The notes: generated by a model from the letters alone, not told the origin. A stretch of 64,000 bases of DNA from Endozoicomonas sp. Mp262 (GCF_025643335.1 NZ_CP092489.1:2242501-2306500); one strand, 5' to 3'; positions 38,581 to 49,136 are shown, numbered from the stretch's first letter. Translations and numbers: made by a program.

Positions 38581-39885
38581 ATGAACAACCTGAAACTGAC
38601 CATTATCGGCGGAGGCAGCAGCTACACGCCTGAATTAATTGACGGTATTATCCGTCGTATTCATGATTTACCCGTGACCCATATTTGTCTGGTAGATATT
38701 GAGGAAGGCCAGTGCAAATTGGACATTATCACTGAACTCAGCCAGAGAATGATAAATAAGGCAGGTCTCGATATCAGTGTCAGCTCAACACTGGATCGCC
38801 GGGAAGGAATCCGGGGCGCGCAATTTATTATGTCCCAGTTCCGTGTGGGGGGACTGGCTGCCAGAGCGCGTGATGAGCGTATTCCCCTCAGGTATAACGT
38901 TATTGGCCAGGAAACCACAGGCCCGGGTGGTTTTGCCAAGGCTCTGCGTACCATTCCCGTTATATTAGACATTTGTCGTGATATTGAAGAGCTGGCACCT
39001 GATGCCTGGCTGATTAATTTCACCAATCCCGCAGGTATGGTGACTGAGGCGGTGATCAAACATACCCGTGTCAAGGTCATGGGGTTATGTAATGTGCCTA
39101 TTAACATGCACTACTCCATTGCCCGAATGCTGGACGTAAAGCCGGAAGAGGTTTCTCTGGATTTTGCGGGCCTTAATCATATGGTTTGGGTTCATAGGGT
39201 CTCCATTGGAGGAGAAGATAAGACCCGGAAGGTGCTTCAGCTGGTGGGTGATGGCGCTAACCTGAATATGAATAATATTGCCGAAGAACCCTGGGACCGG
39301 ACATTTCTGAAAGCACTGAATGCCATTCCCTGCCCTTATCACCGCTATTTTTACATGAAAGAAGCCATGCTGGCAGAAGAGCTGGAGGCAGCAAAGTCAG
39401 GTGCTACCCGTGCTGAGCAGGTGATGAAAACAGAACAGGAACTTTTCGCTCTCTATGCCGATCCGAATTTGAATGATAAGCCAAGCCAGCTGGAGAAACG
39501 AGGCGGCGCTTTTTATTCGGAAGTATCCCTTAATCTGGTTGATGCCATCTGGAACAATCGTAAAACCATTAATGTGGTAAATACCCGTAACAACGGTGCC
39601 ATCAGTGGCCTTCCAAATGATGCGGTGGTAGAAATCAATGCGGTGGTGGATGCGGACGGTGCCCATGCCGTTTCTTTTGGAACCCTGCCAGTTCACCTGA
39701 ATGGACTGATTCAACAGGTGAAAGCCTATGAAACCCTGGCCATTGAGGCTGCCGTTTATGGTGATTACGATAAGGCGTTAATGGCTCTGTCATTAAACCC
39801 CCTGGTTCCGGATATGGTCACTGGCCAGAAAATCCTGGAGGACATTCTGGCTGAAAATCGCGACTACTTACCTCAATTTTCATAA
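38581..39885 (+). CDS. chbF: 6-phospho-glycosidase of glycoside hydrolase family 4 (ChbF-like)
   Basis: The 434-residue enzyme has the GH4 N-terminal NAD-binding sequence KLTIIGGGSSYTPELIDGI, the metal and catalytic region INFTNPAGMVTEAVIKHT and GLCNVPINMHYS, and GLNHMVWVHRV. GH4 enzymes cut 6-phospho-disaccharides using NAD+ and Mn2+. In a chitobiose set the substrate is likely to be diacetylchitobiose-6-phosphate after ChbG deacetylation. The ATG at 38581 matches the family start. The longer frame from 38458 covers a hairpin repeat. Confidence 0.9.
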   Translation: MNNLKLTIIGGGSSYTPELIDGIIRRIHDLPVTHICLVDIEEGQCKLDIITELSQRMINKAGLDISVSSTLDRREGIRGAQFIMSQFRVGGLAARARDERIPLRYNVIGQETTGPGGFAKALRTIPVILDICRDIEELAPDAWLINFTNPAGMVTEAVIKHTRVKVMGLCNVPINMHYSIARMLDVKPEEVSLDFAGLNHMVWVHRVSIGGEDKTRKVLQLVGDGANLNMNNIAEEPWDRTFLKALNAIPCPYHRYFYMKEAMLAEELEAAKSGATRAEQVMKTEQELFALYADPNLNDKPSQLEKRGGAFYSEVSLNLVDAIWNNRKTINVVNTRNNGAISGLPNDAVVEINAVVDADGAHAVSFGTLPVHLNGLIQQVKAYETLAIEAAVYGDYDKALMALSLNPLVPDMVTGQKILEDILAENRDYLPQFS

Positions 39886-39944
39886 GGAGTGGAGGCTGGT
39901 GCAGTGGGCGCTAATTCTGCCTGCACTGTCCCTTTGGATTAATT

Positions 39945-40679
39945 ATGCAACTGATTGTTAATGCAGATGACTTTGGCCTGAGTGAAGGGGTTAACCGGGG
40001 TATTATTGAAGCCTTTCAACGGGGTATTGTCCGTTCCACCACTTTGATGGTGGGTATGCCCGCTGTACCACATGCAGTGGAGCTAAGCAGGCAAAACCCT
40101 GCACTGAAAGTAGGCGTTCACCTTCGTTTAACGGCAGGGTTTCCCGAGGCGTCCTCTGTGCCTGGCTTACTAGGAAGCGACGGGCAGTTTCAGCATCAGG
40201 GTTTGTTCTGGGATAACCAGTCCATGAATTCTGAAGAAATTGAGCGGGAACTGCGTGCCCAGATTGAAAACTTTCTTGCCTATGATATTCCTCTTAGCCA
40301 CCTGGATGGACATCATCATTGCCACCGCCATCCTCAGGTGGCACCTATTGCAAACAAGCTGGCGGAAGAGTACGGCGTGCCCATCCGTCCCTGCCATGAG
40401 CCTGTTCTGTATAATGGCACACGCCTGAGCTTTTCTGATGCGTTTTATGGTGATCAGCTTTCTATGGATCACTTGCTCGAAATTGTTGGAAGGCATAAAG
40501 ATCAAACGCAGGTGCTGGAGATAATGTCACACCCTGCAATAGTGGATAAAGGACTGGGAAGTGCCAGTAGCTACACTCAGGCCAGGGCTGAAGAGCTTAA
40601 GGTGTTAACTGATCCCCTGTTAAAAAAAGCGTTACAGTCAATGGGTGTGGCAATCACCGATTATGGCTGTCTGAAATAA
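39945..40679 (+). CDS. chbG: Chitooligosaccharide deacetylase ChbG (YdjC family)
   Basis: The 244-residue protein has the YdjC metal-site motifs: LIVNADDFGLSEGVNRGI at the start and LSHLDGHHHCHRHPQVAP around residues 115-130. ChbG removes one acetyl group from diacetylchitobiose-6-phosphate, which E. coli needs for both induction and hydrolysis by ChbF. Placement after chbF as in E. coli supports the role. A weak hairpin (cctgtttatcagg, 40695-40709) lies downstream. Confidence 0.9.
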   Translation: MQLIVNADDFGLSEGVNRGIIEAFQRGIVRSTTLMVGMPAVPHAVELSRQNPALKVGVHLRLTAGFPEASSVPGLLGSDGQFQHQGLFWDNQSMNSEEIERELRAQIENFLAYDIPLSHLDGHHHCHRHPQVAPIANKLAEEYGVPIRPCHEPVLYNGTRLSFSDAFYGDQLSMDHLLEIVGRHKDQTQVLEIMSHPAIVDKGLGSASSYTQARAEELKVLTDPLLKKALQSMGVAITDYGCLK

Positions 40680-40903
40680 AGCCCAGTTATTTTTCCTGTT
40701 TATCAGGCTTTTAACGAAAAGTTACGCTATCTATCAGGGTTGCACAGAGTTGCATAACCGTAATTTCCTGATCAGGATCAGAAGAATCTGAATAATAGGT
40801 ATAAATGCTGGTTATTTGGTGTCCCTTCGTGAGCCTATAGTGGCAAATACATCTACACTGGGTAACAAAAAAACCCATTCTCAAATATTAAGCCGGAGTT
40901 GGT

Positions 40904-42100
40904 ATGAAGGCGGATTTTTACGCAGGGCTTCAGAAGCAACTGGATGAACTCAAAACAGAAGGACTCTATAAGAGTGAGCGGGTGATCACCTCCCAGCAGC
41001 AGGCTGACATTAAGGTAAACACGGGTGAAGAAGTGCTGAACTTCTGCGCCAATAACTACCTGGGTCTGGCTAATGCGCCCGAGCTGGTAGAAGAAGGAAA
41101 GAAAGCCCTGGATGAATACGGCTACGGCATGGCCTCCGTACGTTTTATCTGTGGTACCCAGGCTGTTCACAAACAGCTGGAAAAGCGGATGTCCGAGTTC
41201 CTGGGCATGGAAGATACCATTCTGTACTCCTCCTGCTTTGATGCCAATGGTGGCCTGTTTGAAACCCTGCTGGGGCCAGAGGATGCCATTATCAGTGATG
41301 CCCTGAACCATGCCAGCATCATTGATGGTGTCCGTCTGTGCAAGGCCAAGCGCTTCCGCTATGCCAATAATGATATGGCTGACCTGGAAGCCAAGCTGAA
41401 AGAAGCCGATGCTGCCGGTGCCCGTTACAAGCTGATTGCCACTGATGGTGTGTTCTCCATGGATGGCGTGATTGCCAACCTGCAGGGTGTCTGTGACCTG
41501 GCAGATAAATACAATGCCCTGGTGATGGTGGATGATTCCCACGCTGTTGGCTTTATCGGTGATGAAGGCCGCGGTACCCATGAGTACTGCAAGGTGATGG
41601 AACGTGTAGACATTATTACCGGTACTCTGGGTAAAGCCCTGGGTGGTGCTTCCGGTGGCTACACCTCTGGTCGTAAAGAGCTGGTGGACTGGCTGAGAAA
41701 CCGTTCCCGTCCTTACCTGTTCTCCAATACCCTGTCTCCAACGATTGCCGCAGCTTCCATTAAAGTGCTGGATATGCTGGAAGCCGGTGATGACCTGCGC
41801 AAGCGCCTGAAGGGCAATGCGGAATACTTCCGTGCTGAAATGACCAAGCTGGGCTTCGAGCTGGCAGGTGCTGATCACCCCATTATCCCCGTGATGCTGG
41901 GCGATGCTTCCCTGGCGGGTAAGTTTGCTGACCGGATGCTGGAAGAAGGCATTTATGTGGTTGGTTTCTCCTTCCCGGTAGTGCCTAAAGGGCAGGCCCG
42001 CATCAGAACCCAGATGTCTGCCGCCCATAGCAGAGCCCATATTGATAAGGCTATTGCCGCGTTTGCCAAGATTGGCCGCGAGCTGGGCATTATTGACTAA
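40904..42100 (+). CDS. kbl: 2-amino-3-ketobutyrate CoA ligase (glycine C-acetyltransferase)
   Basis: The 398-residue PLP enzyme of the alpha-oxoamine synthase family converts 2-amino-3-ketobutyrate and CoA to glycine and acetyl-CoA. It has the Lys of the PLP site in [37 protein letters not shown] and [17 protein letters not shown]. It is followed 34 nt later by tdh, the enzyme that makes its substrate. Base composition is notably more GC-rich and codon-biased than neighbours, which suggests high expression. Confidence 0.97.
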   Translation: MKADFYAGLQKQLDELKTEGLYKSERVITSQQQADIKVNTGEEVLNFCANNYLGLANAPELVEEGKKALDEYGYGMASVRFICGTQAVHKQLEKRMSEFLGMEDTILYSSCFDANGGLFETLLGPEDAIISDALNHASIIDGVRLCKAKRFRYANNDMADLEAKLKEADAAGARYKLIATDGVFSMDGVIANLQGVCDLADKYNALVMVDDSHAVGFIGDEGRGTHEYCKVMERVDIITGTLGKALGGASGGYTSGRKELVDWLRNRSRPYLFSNTLSPTIAAASIKVLDMLEAGDDLRKRLKGNAEYFRAEMTKLGFELAGADHPIIPVMLGDASLAGKFADRMLEEGIYVVGFSFPVVPKGQARIRTQMSAAHSRAHIDKAIAAFAKIGRELGIID

Positions 42101-42134
42101 TAAACGGATTTAGAGTAAGACAGGTCTTTGTGAA

Positions 42135-43160
42135 ATGAAAACACTTGCCAAGTTAAAGCCCGAACAGGGCATCTGGATGGCAGACCGGCCCAAACCTGAA
42201 GTGGGCTATAACGATGTGCTGATTAAAATCCGTAAAACAGCAATTTGTGGTACGGACATGCACATTTTCAACTGGGATGAATGGTCCCAGAAGACCATTC
42301 CTGTGGGGATGCATGTAGGTCATGAATTCATTGGCGAAATTGTTGAGATGGGTGAGGGGGTTCGAGGCTTCGAACTGGGTCAGCGGGTTTCTGGCGAGGG
42401 TCATATCACCTGTGGCCATTGCCGTAACTGCCGCGCTGGTCGCCGCCACCTGTGTAATTTTACCGTAGGCGTAGGCGTTAATCGTGAAGGCGCCTTTGCA
42501 GAGTATCTGTGTATTCCTGCGGTTAACGCCTTCCCGATTCCTGATGACATCAGCGATGATCTGGCCTCTATCTTTGATCCCTTTGGTAATGCCGTTCACA
42601 CAGCCCTGTCTTTTGACCTGGTGGGAGAAGATGTCCTGATCACCGGTGCTGGTCCTATCGGTATTATGGCTGTGGCCATCTGCAAGCATGTAGGTGCCCG
42701 CCATGTTGTGATTACCGATGTTAACGACTACCGCTTGGAGCTGGCGCGCAAGATGGGCGCTACTGCTACGGTCAATGTAGCCAGCACCTCCCTTAAGGAA
42801 GTGATGAATGACCTGGGCATGGTAGAAGGCTTTGATGTGGGTCTGGAAATGTCTGGCAATGGTCGTGCATTCCAGCAGATGCTGGAAAACATGAATCATG
42901 GCGGCAAGGTTTCCCTACTGGGTATTCCCGCCAGTGACACTACCATTGACTGGAATCAGGTGATCTTCAAAGGCCTGGTGATCAAGGGTATTTATGGCCG
43001 GGAAATGTACGAAACCTGGTACAAGATGACTAGCATGCTGCAGTCCGGTCTTGATATCAGTCCTGTAATTACTCATAGTTTCCCCATTGATGAGTTTCAT
43101 AAAGGATTTGAAATCATGGGTTCCGGTCAGTCAGGTAAAGTGATACTTGACTGGACCTAG
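42135..43160 (+). CDS. tdh: L-threonine 3-dehydrogenase
   Basis: The 341-residue zinc alcohol dehydrogenase-type enzyme oxidises threonine to 2-amino-3-ketobutyrate with NAD+. It has catalytic zinc Cys in [15 protein letters not shown], structural zinc ligands in [15 protein letters not shown] and the Rossmann motif [17 protein letters not shown]. It forms an operon with kbl as in E. coli. Confidence 0.97.
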   Translation: MKTLAKLKPEQGIWMADRPKPEVGYNDVLIKIRKTAICGTDMHIFNWDEWSQKTIPVGMHVGHEFIGEIVEMGEGVRGFELGQRVSGEGHITCGHCRNCRAGRRHLCNFTVGVGVNREGAFAEYLCIPAVNAFPIPDDISDDLASIFDPFGNAVHTALSFDLVGEDVLITGAGPIGIMAVAICKHVGARHVVITDVNDYRLELARKMGATATVNVASTSLKEVMNDLGMVEGFDVGLEMSGNGRAFQQMLENMNHGGKVSLLGIPASDTTIDWNQVIFKGLVIKGIYGREMYETWYKMTSMLQSGLDISPVITHSFPIDEFHKGFEIMGSGQSGKVILDWT

Positions 43161-43176
43161 AGCCGGTTCATAAGTT

Positions 43177-43206
43177 AAAAACCCGGTGAATACCGGGTTT
43201 TTTATG
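43177..43206 (+). terminator. Terminator after kbl-tdh
   Basis: The sequence aaaacccggtgaataccggg is followed directly by a T run (tttttta), giving a short strong GC hairpin 17 nt after the tdh stop. Confidence 0.85.
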
Positions 43207-43292
43207 CCTGTATATTTTAGGTGGCGAAACCATCAAAGGATAATAATATTAATATGATTGTCTGATTGGTTGTGAGAATTATTGCCTTGAAT

Positions 43293-46200
43293 ATGCATGC
43301 TAACAATAAACGACCTTACTTTATATTTTTAATTGTATTGTTTTTTTATGTGGATAAAAGAGTAATGGCGCTGATGACTGTGGATGAATATGTGAGTAGA
43401 TATCAGTGCTTGTTTGAAGGGTATCAATTTAACAGGGATTTTGTTCCACCGATTGTTGATGTATATAATACCCTGGAAAGATTAAAAGGTGTTGATTATG
43501 CTGAGCAAATTGTCGGCAGTTTAAATGAATGGTTGTTGAGTAATTATAACTTTTCTGACAGAGAGTGTTTTTGTAAAGCCTTGGAGAAGGAAAAATGTTC
43601 ACTGTTACCAATGGGTATGTTTGATAAGAATAGTGATGATTTTCAAATGGAGCTTCAAAAGCTGGTCAGGGTTTTGGAGTTTTGTGACCAAGATAAAAGT
43701 TGGGAAAGTGTTATAGTATTGGAATTATTGAAGAATGATGGGTTTTTGCTTCTTTTAGTTGAAGGAATAAACGAAGCAATCTCTCTTGAAACAAAGGGCG
43801 ATGGGCAGGGGTATAGGAAAAAAATAGCAAAAGATATTCTTGGTAGTCATAGGTGGGTTTTGGATATTTGTCCGGAGACATACAGGGCTGAAGCTATTGG
43901 TCTTTTGAGTCTATTGTTTTTAATATGCTCGCCTGAAATGAAAAGTAAAATGTTTGAAAAGGGGTGTTTGTTGAATGAGAGTTTTTTACTAAAAGAAATT
44001 TTAAAAGAAGTGTTTTCTCCAGAAGAGTTGATCAGATTTGGAAATAAGTTAAATTACTGGCACCGTAAGTGGGAAACTATCGTTTTAGGTGAAACTGTGC
44101 TTTTGCATGGAAAGGATGTGAGACGAAGTTTTAATCGGCGAACGGTAAAATGGCCTGTTACATTCAGGACGCTTGATTATTTATCGCCTGAATTTTACAG
44201 CCAGGTAGACTCTTTTGTAAAAAAAAAGGTGGTTATGATTGCGGATCAAGATCTATATGATAATAACAGGGAGGGGGGGGTAACTATTTGTGAAAGAGAT
44301 AATTACCAGGAAAAAATGACCGCCCTTTGTGATTTGCAAAGGGCGAGCTTTCAAAAAAATGGCAGTGTTAAAATGGTTTTGGAAGGCAGTCAGGCTTTAA
44401 GGGCTAATCTGATATTGATGTACTCTAAAGATCAACCTGAAAATTGCTGGATAGAGCCAAGGGATTGGGATTTCCTTGTAAAAAGAGAAGATTTTAATGA
44501 TGTTTTAGTTGAGTTGGGAGTGGAGGATGAAATTGCAATTCAAATATTGTTAGGGCTTAATATAGAAAATGAAAATAGACGTATTACTATTGAGTCTGAG
44601 AATATGGGGTTTGAATACAGGGGAGCAAATAAATCTTCACCGCCAAAGTCTCTTCGGTATATAAAATGTTTTAAACAGGGAATACCACCTTTAATGGTGG
44701 ATTTTGTTTTTGTTGATAGCTTGCCAGATGCAAAGCCAGTGAATTTTGCGATGGTTGGTATATTTCCCGTGGTCAGCATAAATCACAGCATTTGTTCTGC
44801 TCATAAAATGGTAGCAGGAAACTATCTTGCAGTGGATAAATTACCGGGAAAATATAAACCCTGGTTGTATCTGGATCATAAACATGGTCATAAAAAACTA
44901 AGTCAGCATGAATTAAAAGACCTTGCAACCTTGGTTAGTAAAATCGGTGTGTTGGATCTTTGCTGTGATCAGGTGAGGCAAAAGTCTGACTCTTCACTAT
45001 TAGTAGAAAGTTCAGAGCCAGAAAAAAGCACAGGTCTTGTTATACCCGATAAACAGGTATTAGCAGAAGAGCAGACTGAAAAGTGTTGGACTCCAAGAGA
45101 ATGCTATAGTGCCTGTTTGCTTCTGGGAGATAAGTGCAATGAAGAACAATGGCTAGAATATATGAGGCTGGCGAATGTTTTTTTGGAAGCCACTGAAGTT
45201 GGTACAGATGAAGACTTGAGCTGTGTCCTGTTATTATTAAGAGGTTTATTGAATAAAGTAGGTGAGCGTAGAGAACGACCCCCTGTTCTGCAGGCATTTT
45301 TTGAAAACATTCTTCATGTATTTGGTTTTGATCGTGTTTTCAGGAGTAAGGGGTGGCGTCAGCTGTATTGTTTGTTGCAGGCGCATGTGGGTGAAGAGTG
45401 CCTTGATTATCAAGGGCTTCCATTACTGTTTTTATTAAAGGGCTATTTATCTGACCTGGTTAATTTGGGTAAACTAAATACGGATGATATGGATGTTATT
45501 CGTAGTTGCTTTGATGAGGGAGATAGAATAAAGGTTTTTTTTAAGTATTCAGATCATTTTCATAAATGCAGTAAATGTTGTAAGAAAAAGAGGCAGGATG
45601 AATTGAATCGCTGTTTTTTAGATATTTTAAAGAACACATCTTTTTTAAAGAAACAATTGGAATTATTAATGGTTAAAATCAAGCTGGAGCCTAAGGAGGA
45701 AAAGGCTAAAGCTGAGCGGTGGAAAACTGCCGTTTTGGCAAGTGAATGGCTGGAGACAAAAGAGAAACTTGATTATTCAAGGCGTAAAATTGAAAAGATT
45801 AAGGATAGGGTAAAAAACGAACGAAAAAAAAAGGAGGGGGTGGCGAAGTTAGAAAAATATAGATCTGAAGTTATTGGTTATGAAGAAAAAATAAAAGAAA
45901 GAAGCAAGAAGGGGATTGAGAAAAAAACTGGAAAACAATCGTCATTAGATGGTTTTTTATATAGGGTGATCGCTGAAGTTGATCACCTTACATCTATTGA
46001 TGCCATGAATAACCATGAAGCGATAAAAATAGTCGATAAAAATAAAAAGCTATTGACCTCCTTGCCTTACTCGATAAAGTTGGGTATTACACACGAACAG
46101 GCAGAGGCTATATTAGGATTACTTACCGCTGATGTGCTTTATAAACATTCCAGAGTCTTCTATCATGTTACCTTTCTTGAAGACATACTGAAGACTGATA

Positions 46201-47123
46201 ATTTATGTGCAGCATTTGCAATGAATATGGAGAAGTTAAAGGAAGTGACTTGTGATGATATGAGGTTTTTTTACAGGCTGCGCTCCTCTCTTATTGAAGC
46301 TTTTCTGAGAATTGAGTATGGAGAAAAACAAGTGGGGCTAGTGGGAGTTAGCCTCTACTTGTATCATAAGTATTTAGTGAGTTATCCAGCGGATGAATTG
46401 AATCGTATTTGTAAACTGTTAGATGTAGAGGGGTATTTCGACCTGGTTTATAAACAATATTCCTGGATCAGAAAATTTAAAATGTGGCATGATATTGTTT
46501 TTCCTGATGTTGTTCAAAACGTTACATATTATCAGGAAAGAAATGACAGGTTTAAAGCGAGTATGTCCAGGGAAGAAAAAAGAAAATTGCATCGCTATTC
46601 TAAAACCAGTGGTGGTGATCGGGGAGCGGATAAACAGGTTGGCTTTTGTTTGCAAAAAGTCCATTCCGATGGATTCTCTGATGAAGAAAAAAAATTATTT
46701 GATTCACTGGATGCTATGCTTGAGCATCAGAAATTGATGGTATACAGAAATGCCGGGCTCAGAAACTGTATGATAGAAGGTGTAGAAATAGCTACAGTGC
46801 TAAATAGAGAATGCTGTGAATATTATGGGAATGCCGGGCTTTTGTCTGAAATGAAAGTAAAAAAATCTTCTCTGTTAGCCAAGGATGATTCAGTTCATGA
46901 TCATCATGTCCTTTGTCAAAATCATCTGGTGATGAATTTTGATGAACTGGAAGAGTGCAGCCGCTTTATCAATACCAGTATTGGGATTCATTATTTTGAG
47001 TATGGCAATTATCAGTATAAAGAGATTAAGGCTCCAGATACGGAAACTCAGGTAGTTTTGCATTTAGGTGTAGTGGAATACAATGGAGATAAGTTTGTTG
47101 TACTTCTAACAAAGAAGCCGTAG
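43293..47123 (+). CDS. Giant orphan protein with nucleotidyltransferase-like motifs
   Basis: This 1276-residue protein is not recognised as a whole. Counting from the ATG at 43293, the N-terminus has one short hydrophobic stretch (YFIFLIVLFFYV, residues 9-20) that could be a signal or anchor. An alternative start at 43365 would drop it and has an aagag site. A pattern typical of the Pol-beta-like nucleotidyltransferase fold follows: Gly365-Ser366 in VLEGSQALRANL, Asp391 and Asp393 in PRDWDFLV, and Asp470 in LMVDFVFV. A Cys cluster (CSKCC, then NRC) lies near residues 756-774, and a lysine-rich coiled coil at about 793-882. The C-terminus ends with a beta-rich segment. The gene is AT-rich against its neighbours and stands alone. 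Function is unknown, and enzyme activity is a hypothesis. Confidence 0.6.
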   Translation: MHANNKRPYFIFLIVLFFYVDKRVMALMTVDEYVSRYQCLFEGYQFNRDFVPPIVDVYNTLERLKGVDYAEQIVGSLNEWLLSNYNFSDRECFCKALEKEKCSLLPMGMFDKNSDDFQMELQKLVRVLEFCDQDKSWESVIVLELLKNDGFLLLLVEGINEAISLETKGDGQGYRKKIAKDILGSHRWVLDICPETYRAEAIGLLSLLFLICSPEMKSKMFEKGCLLNESFLLKEILKEVFSPEELIRFGNKLNYWHRKWETIVLGETVLLHGKDVRRSFNRRTVKWPVTFRTLDYLSPEFYSQVDSFVKKKVVMIADQDLYDNNREGGVTICERDNYQEKMTALCDLQRASFQKNGSVKMVLEGSQALRANLILMYSKDQPENCWIEPRDWDFLVKREDFNDVLVELGVEDEIAIQILLGLNIENENRRITIESENMGFEYRGANKSSPPKSLRYIKCFKQGIPPLMVDFVFVDSLPDAKPVNFAMVGIFPVVSINHSICSAHKMVAGNYLAVDKLPGKYKPWLYLDHKHGHKKLSQHELKDLATLVSKIGVLDLCCDQVRQKSDSSLLVESSEPEKSTGLVIPDKQVLAEEQTEKCWTPRECYSACLLLGDKCNEEQWLEYMRLANVFLEATEVGTDEDLSCVLLLLRGLLNKVGERRERPPVLQAFFENILHVFGFDRVFRSKGWRQLYCLLQAHVGEECLDYQGLPLLFLLKGYLSDLVNLGKLNTDDMDVIRSCFDEGDRIKVFFKYSDHFHKCSKCCKKKRQDELNRCFLDILKNTSFLKKQLELLMVKIKLEPKEEKAKAERWKTAVLASEWLETKEKLDYSRRKIEKIKDRVKNERKKKEGVAKLEKYRSEVIGYEEKIKERSKKGIEKKTGKQSSLDGFLYRVIAEVDHLTSIDAMNNHEAIKIVDKNKKLLTSLPYSIKLGITHEQAEAILGLLTADVLYKHSRVFYHVTFLEDILKTDNLCAAFAMNMEKLKEVTCDDMRFFYRLRSSLIEAFLRIEYGEKQVGLVGVSLYLYHKYLVSYPADELNRICKLLDVEGYFDLVYKQYSWIRKFKMWHDIVFPDVVQNVTYYQERNDRFKASMSREEKRKLHRYSKTSGGDRGADKQVGFCLQKVHSDGFSDEEKKLFDSLDAMLEHQKLMVYRNAGLRNCMIEGVEIATVLNRECCEYYGNAGLLSEMKVKKSSLLAKDDSVHDHHVLCQNHLVMNFDELEECSRFINTSIGIHYFEYGNYQYKEIKAPDTETQVVLHLGVVEYNGDKFVVLLTKKP

Positions 47124-47141
47124 AGGGCATTGCGGGTTTTT

Positions 47142-47173
47142 GCTGATCTGCCATACAGTAGATGGCAGATCAG
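47142..47173 (+). terminator. Hairpin after the giant ORF
   Basis: The halves ctgatctgccat and atggcagatcag form a 12-bp perfect stem 18 nt after the stop. A T run is lacking, so termination is only probable. Confidence 0.5.
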
Positions 47174-47201
47174 TACTAAAGTGCTTCTAAATTAAAACCT
47201 G

Positions 47202-47306
47202 TTTGAAAACCGGATATTTCTGGCTTGTTCATTAAGCGAAGCGATTACTAAAGCGCGCCCATCACAGTTCCATCAAATTACGGCTCTCTAACGGGGCGTG
47301 GTTTAG
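47202..47306. repeat. Dispersed ~105-bp repeat, copy 1 (after folE)
   Basis: This segment aligns with 56790-56893 over its full length, by eye about three quarters identical, both beginning ttgaaaaccggatattt and ending cggtttag or tggtttag. It sits at the 3' end of the minus-strand gene folE and covers its last few bases. Confidence 0.7.
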
Positions 47307-47857
47307 TGTCTGATAAACTGCAAAAATTCTTCCCGTGTAGCCTGACGGTCACGCATCATGCCCCGCATCACGGAGGTGGTCATAGATGAGTTTTGTTTTT
47401 CTACGCCCCGCATCATCATGCACATATGCTGTGCTTCAATCACCACTGCCACACCCTTGGCGTTGACTGCCGACATAATGGCATCAGCAATCTGGGTGGT
47501 CATATTTTCCTGAATCTGCAAACGGCGGGCGAACATATCGACAATACGGGCAAACTTGGAGAGTCCCAGTACTTTGCCATTGGGTAAGTAGCCAATATGG
47601 CATTTGCCAATAAAGGGCAGCATATGGTGCTCACATAGAGAATACAGCTCAATGTCCTTGATAACCACCATTTCACTGATGTCTGAGTCAAATACAGCAC
47701 CATTGACAATATCATCAAGATTTTGGCTATAGCCACGGGTCAGGAACTGCATGGCCTTTGCGGTACGTTGAGGTGTATCTTTCAGGCCATCCCGGTGAAT
47801 ATCTTCACCAATGCTTTCGATTATAGCTTTGTAGTGTTCTGTCAGTATAGGAGTCAT
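47303..47857 (-). CDS. folE: GTP cyclohydrolase I
   Basis: The 184-residue enzyme converts GTP to dihydroneopterin triphosphate, the first step of folate synthesis. Zinc and active-site residues are in [20 protein letters not shown] and in the [13 protein letters not shown] segment near the C-terminus. Length is typical of the FolE class. It is a single gene here. The stop codon lies within the end of a dispersed repeat. Confidence 0.96.
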   Translation of the reverse strand: MTPILTEHYKAIIESIGEDIHRDGLKDTPQRTAKAMQFLTRGYSQNLDDIVNGAVFDSDISEMVVIKDIELYSLCEHHMLPFIGKCHIGYLPNGKVLGLSKFARIVDMFARRLQIQENMTTQIADAIMSAVNAKGVAVVIEAQHMCMMMRGVEKQNSSMTTSVMRGMMRDRQATREEFLQFIRH

Positions 47858-48111
47858 CTAGAGTCCATCATGCATGCGTCCGCAATGATCAAGGCAGACC
47901 AGACTGTCTGGATAGGTTTGCGGTAGGAATAGCAAAAGGAGGCAGTCTAACACAAACTGCTGCGGCACTAGTACTCCGCCTGGTGGCATTATGCAGTTAT
48001 CATTTGCTGCCGAATGGAGCACTGTCATATTGCTTCTTCACTTTGTTTGAGGGTATGGTTGAACCTGAAATACACGATCAGAGAAGAATAAAAATGGGGT
48101 CAGATCGTATT

Positions 48112-49131
48112 ATGAAGAAAAAAACAGGAATATCCGTTGTTTTTGCGGGACTGTTAGCTGTAATGGCAAACAGCGCCCTGGCGGGAACGCTGGCTGATGT
48201 AAAGGAGCAGAAATTTCTGACCTGTGGCGTTAATACAGGGTTATCCGGTTTTTCAAGCCCTGATGCTTCTGGCAAGTGGTCAGGCCTGGATGTGGATATT
48301 TGTCGGGCAGTGGCTGCAGCAACGCTGGGAGATGCGTCAAAAGTTAAATATATCCCCCTTACCGCCAAAGAGCGTTTTACGGCTCTTCAGTCCGGTGAAA
48401 TTGATCTGCTTTCCCGCAATACTACCTGGACACTGACCCGGGATGCCTCTTTGGGGCTGAACTTTGCCGGAGTCAGTTATTATGATGGCCAGGGATTTAT
48501 GGTTAAAAAAAGCCTGGGGGTGGGCAGTGCCAAAGAACTGGATGGCGCATCGGTTTGTATTCAGGCAGGCACCACCACCGAACTTAATCTGGCCGATTAT
48601 TTCCGTTTACATGGCATGAAATATCAGCCGGTGGTATTTGATACCTCTGATGGTACAGCCAAAGGTTTTGATTCAGGGCGCTGTGATGTCCTGACTTCGG
48701 ATCAGTCCCAGCTTTATGCCTTGAGACTTCGTCTTACTCATCCTGATAAGGTACAAGTCCTTCCGGAAGTCATATCCAAGGAACCCCTTGGGCCTTTGGT
48801 TCGTCAGGGCGATGACCAGTGGTTCAATATTGTAAAGTGGTCCCTGTTCGCCATGATAAATGCGGAAGAGTTGGGGGTCAGTTCAGCCAATGTGGATAGC
48901 CTGAAAAAGTCTAAAAACCCTTCTATTCGTCGTTTATTAGGTTTGGAGGGCCCTCAAGGTAAAGGGCTGGGGCTGGATGATGACTGGGCATACCAGGTTA
49001 TTAAGCAGGTGGGTAATTACGGTGAGGTGTTTGATCTCAATCTGGGTAAAGGCTCTCCCCTTAAGATAGAGAGAGGGTTGAATGCCTTATGGAATGAGGG
49101 AGGCATTCAGTACGCACCACCTGTTCGATAA
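48112..49131 (+). CDS. aapJ: Amino-acid ABC transporter, periplasmic binding protein (AapJ type)
   Basis: The 339-residue protein has a signal peptide (ISVVFAGLLAVMANSALA) and family-3 solute-binding features: FLTCGVNTGLSGFSSPDASG, WSGLDVDICRAVAAATLG and ERFTALQSGEIDLLSRNTTW. The AapJ/BztA group binds a broad range of L-amino acids. The start at 48112 gives a normal signal sequence, with 128 nt of upstream in-frame sequence rejected. It leads a four-gene operon with the permeases and ATPase. Confidence 0.93.
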   Translation: MKKKTGISVVFAGLLAVMANSALAGTLADVKEQKFLTCGVNTGLSGFSSPDASGKWSGLDVDICRAVAAATLGDASKVKYIPLTAKERFTALQSGEIDLLSRNTTWTLTRDASLGLNFAGVSYYDGQGFMVKKSLGVGSAKELDGASVCIQAGTTTELNLADYFRLHGMKYQPVVFDTSDGTAKGFDSGRCDVLTSDQSQLYALRLRLTHPDKVQVLPEVISKEPLGPLVRQGDDQWFNIVKWSLFAMINAEELGVSSANVDSLKKSKNPSIRRLLGLEGPQGKGLGLDDDWAYQVIKQVGNYGEVFDLNLGKGSPLKIERGLNALWNEGGIQYAPPVR

Positions 49132-49136
49132 GCGCT

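Noticed and set aside
40853-42040. 395-codon minus-strand ORF opposite kbl
   Set aside because: Its length comes from the strong codon bias of kbl. The translation shows no domain, and kbl is certain.
42153-42899. 248-codon minus-strand ORF opposite tdh
   Set aside because: It is the antisense of tdh, with no independent start signals.
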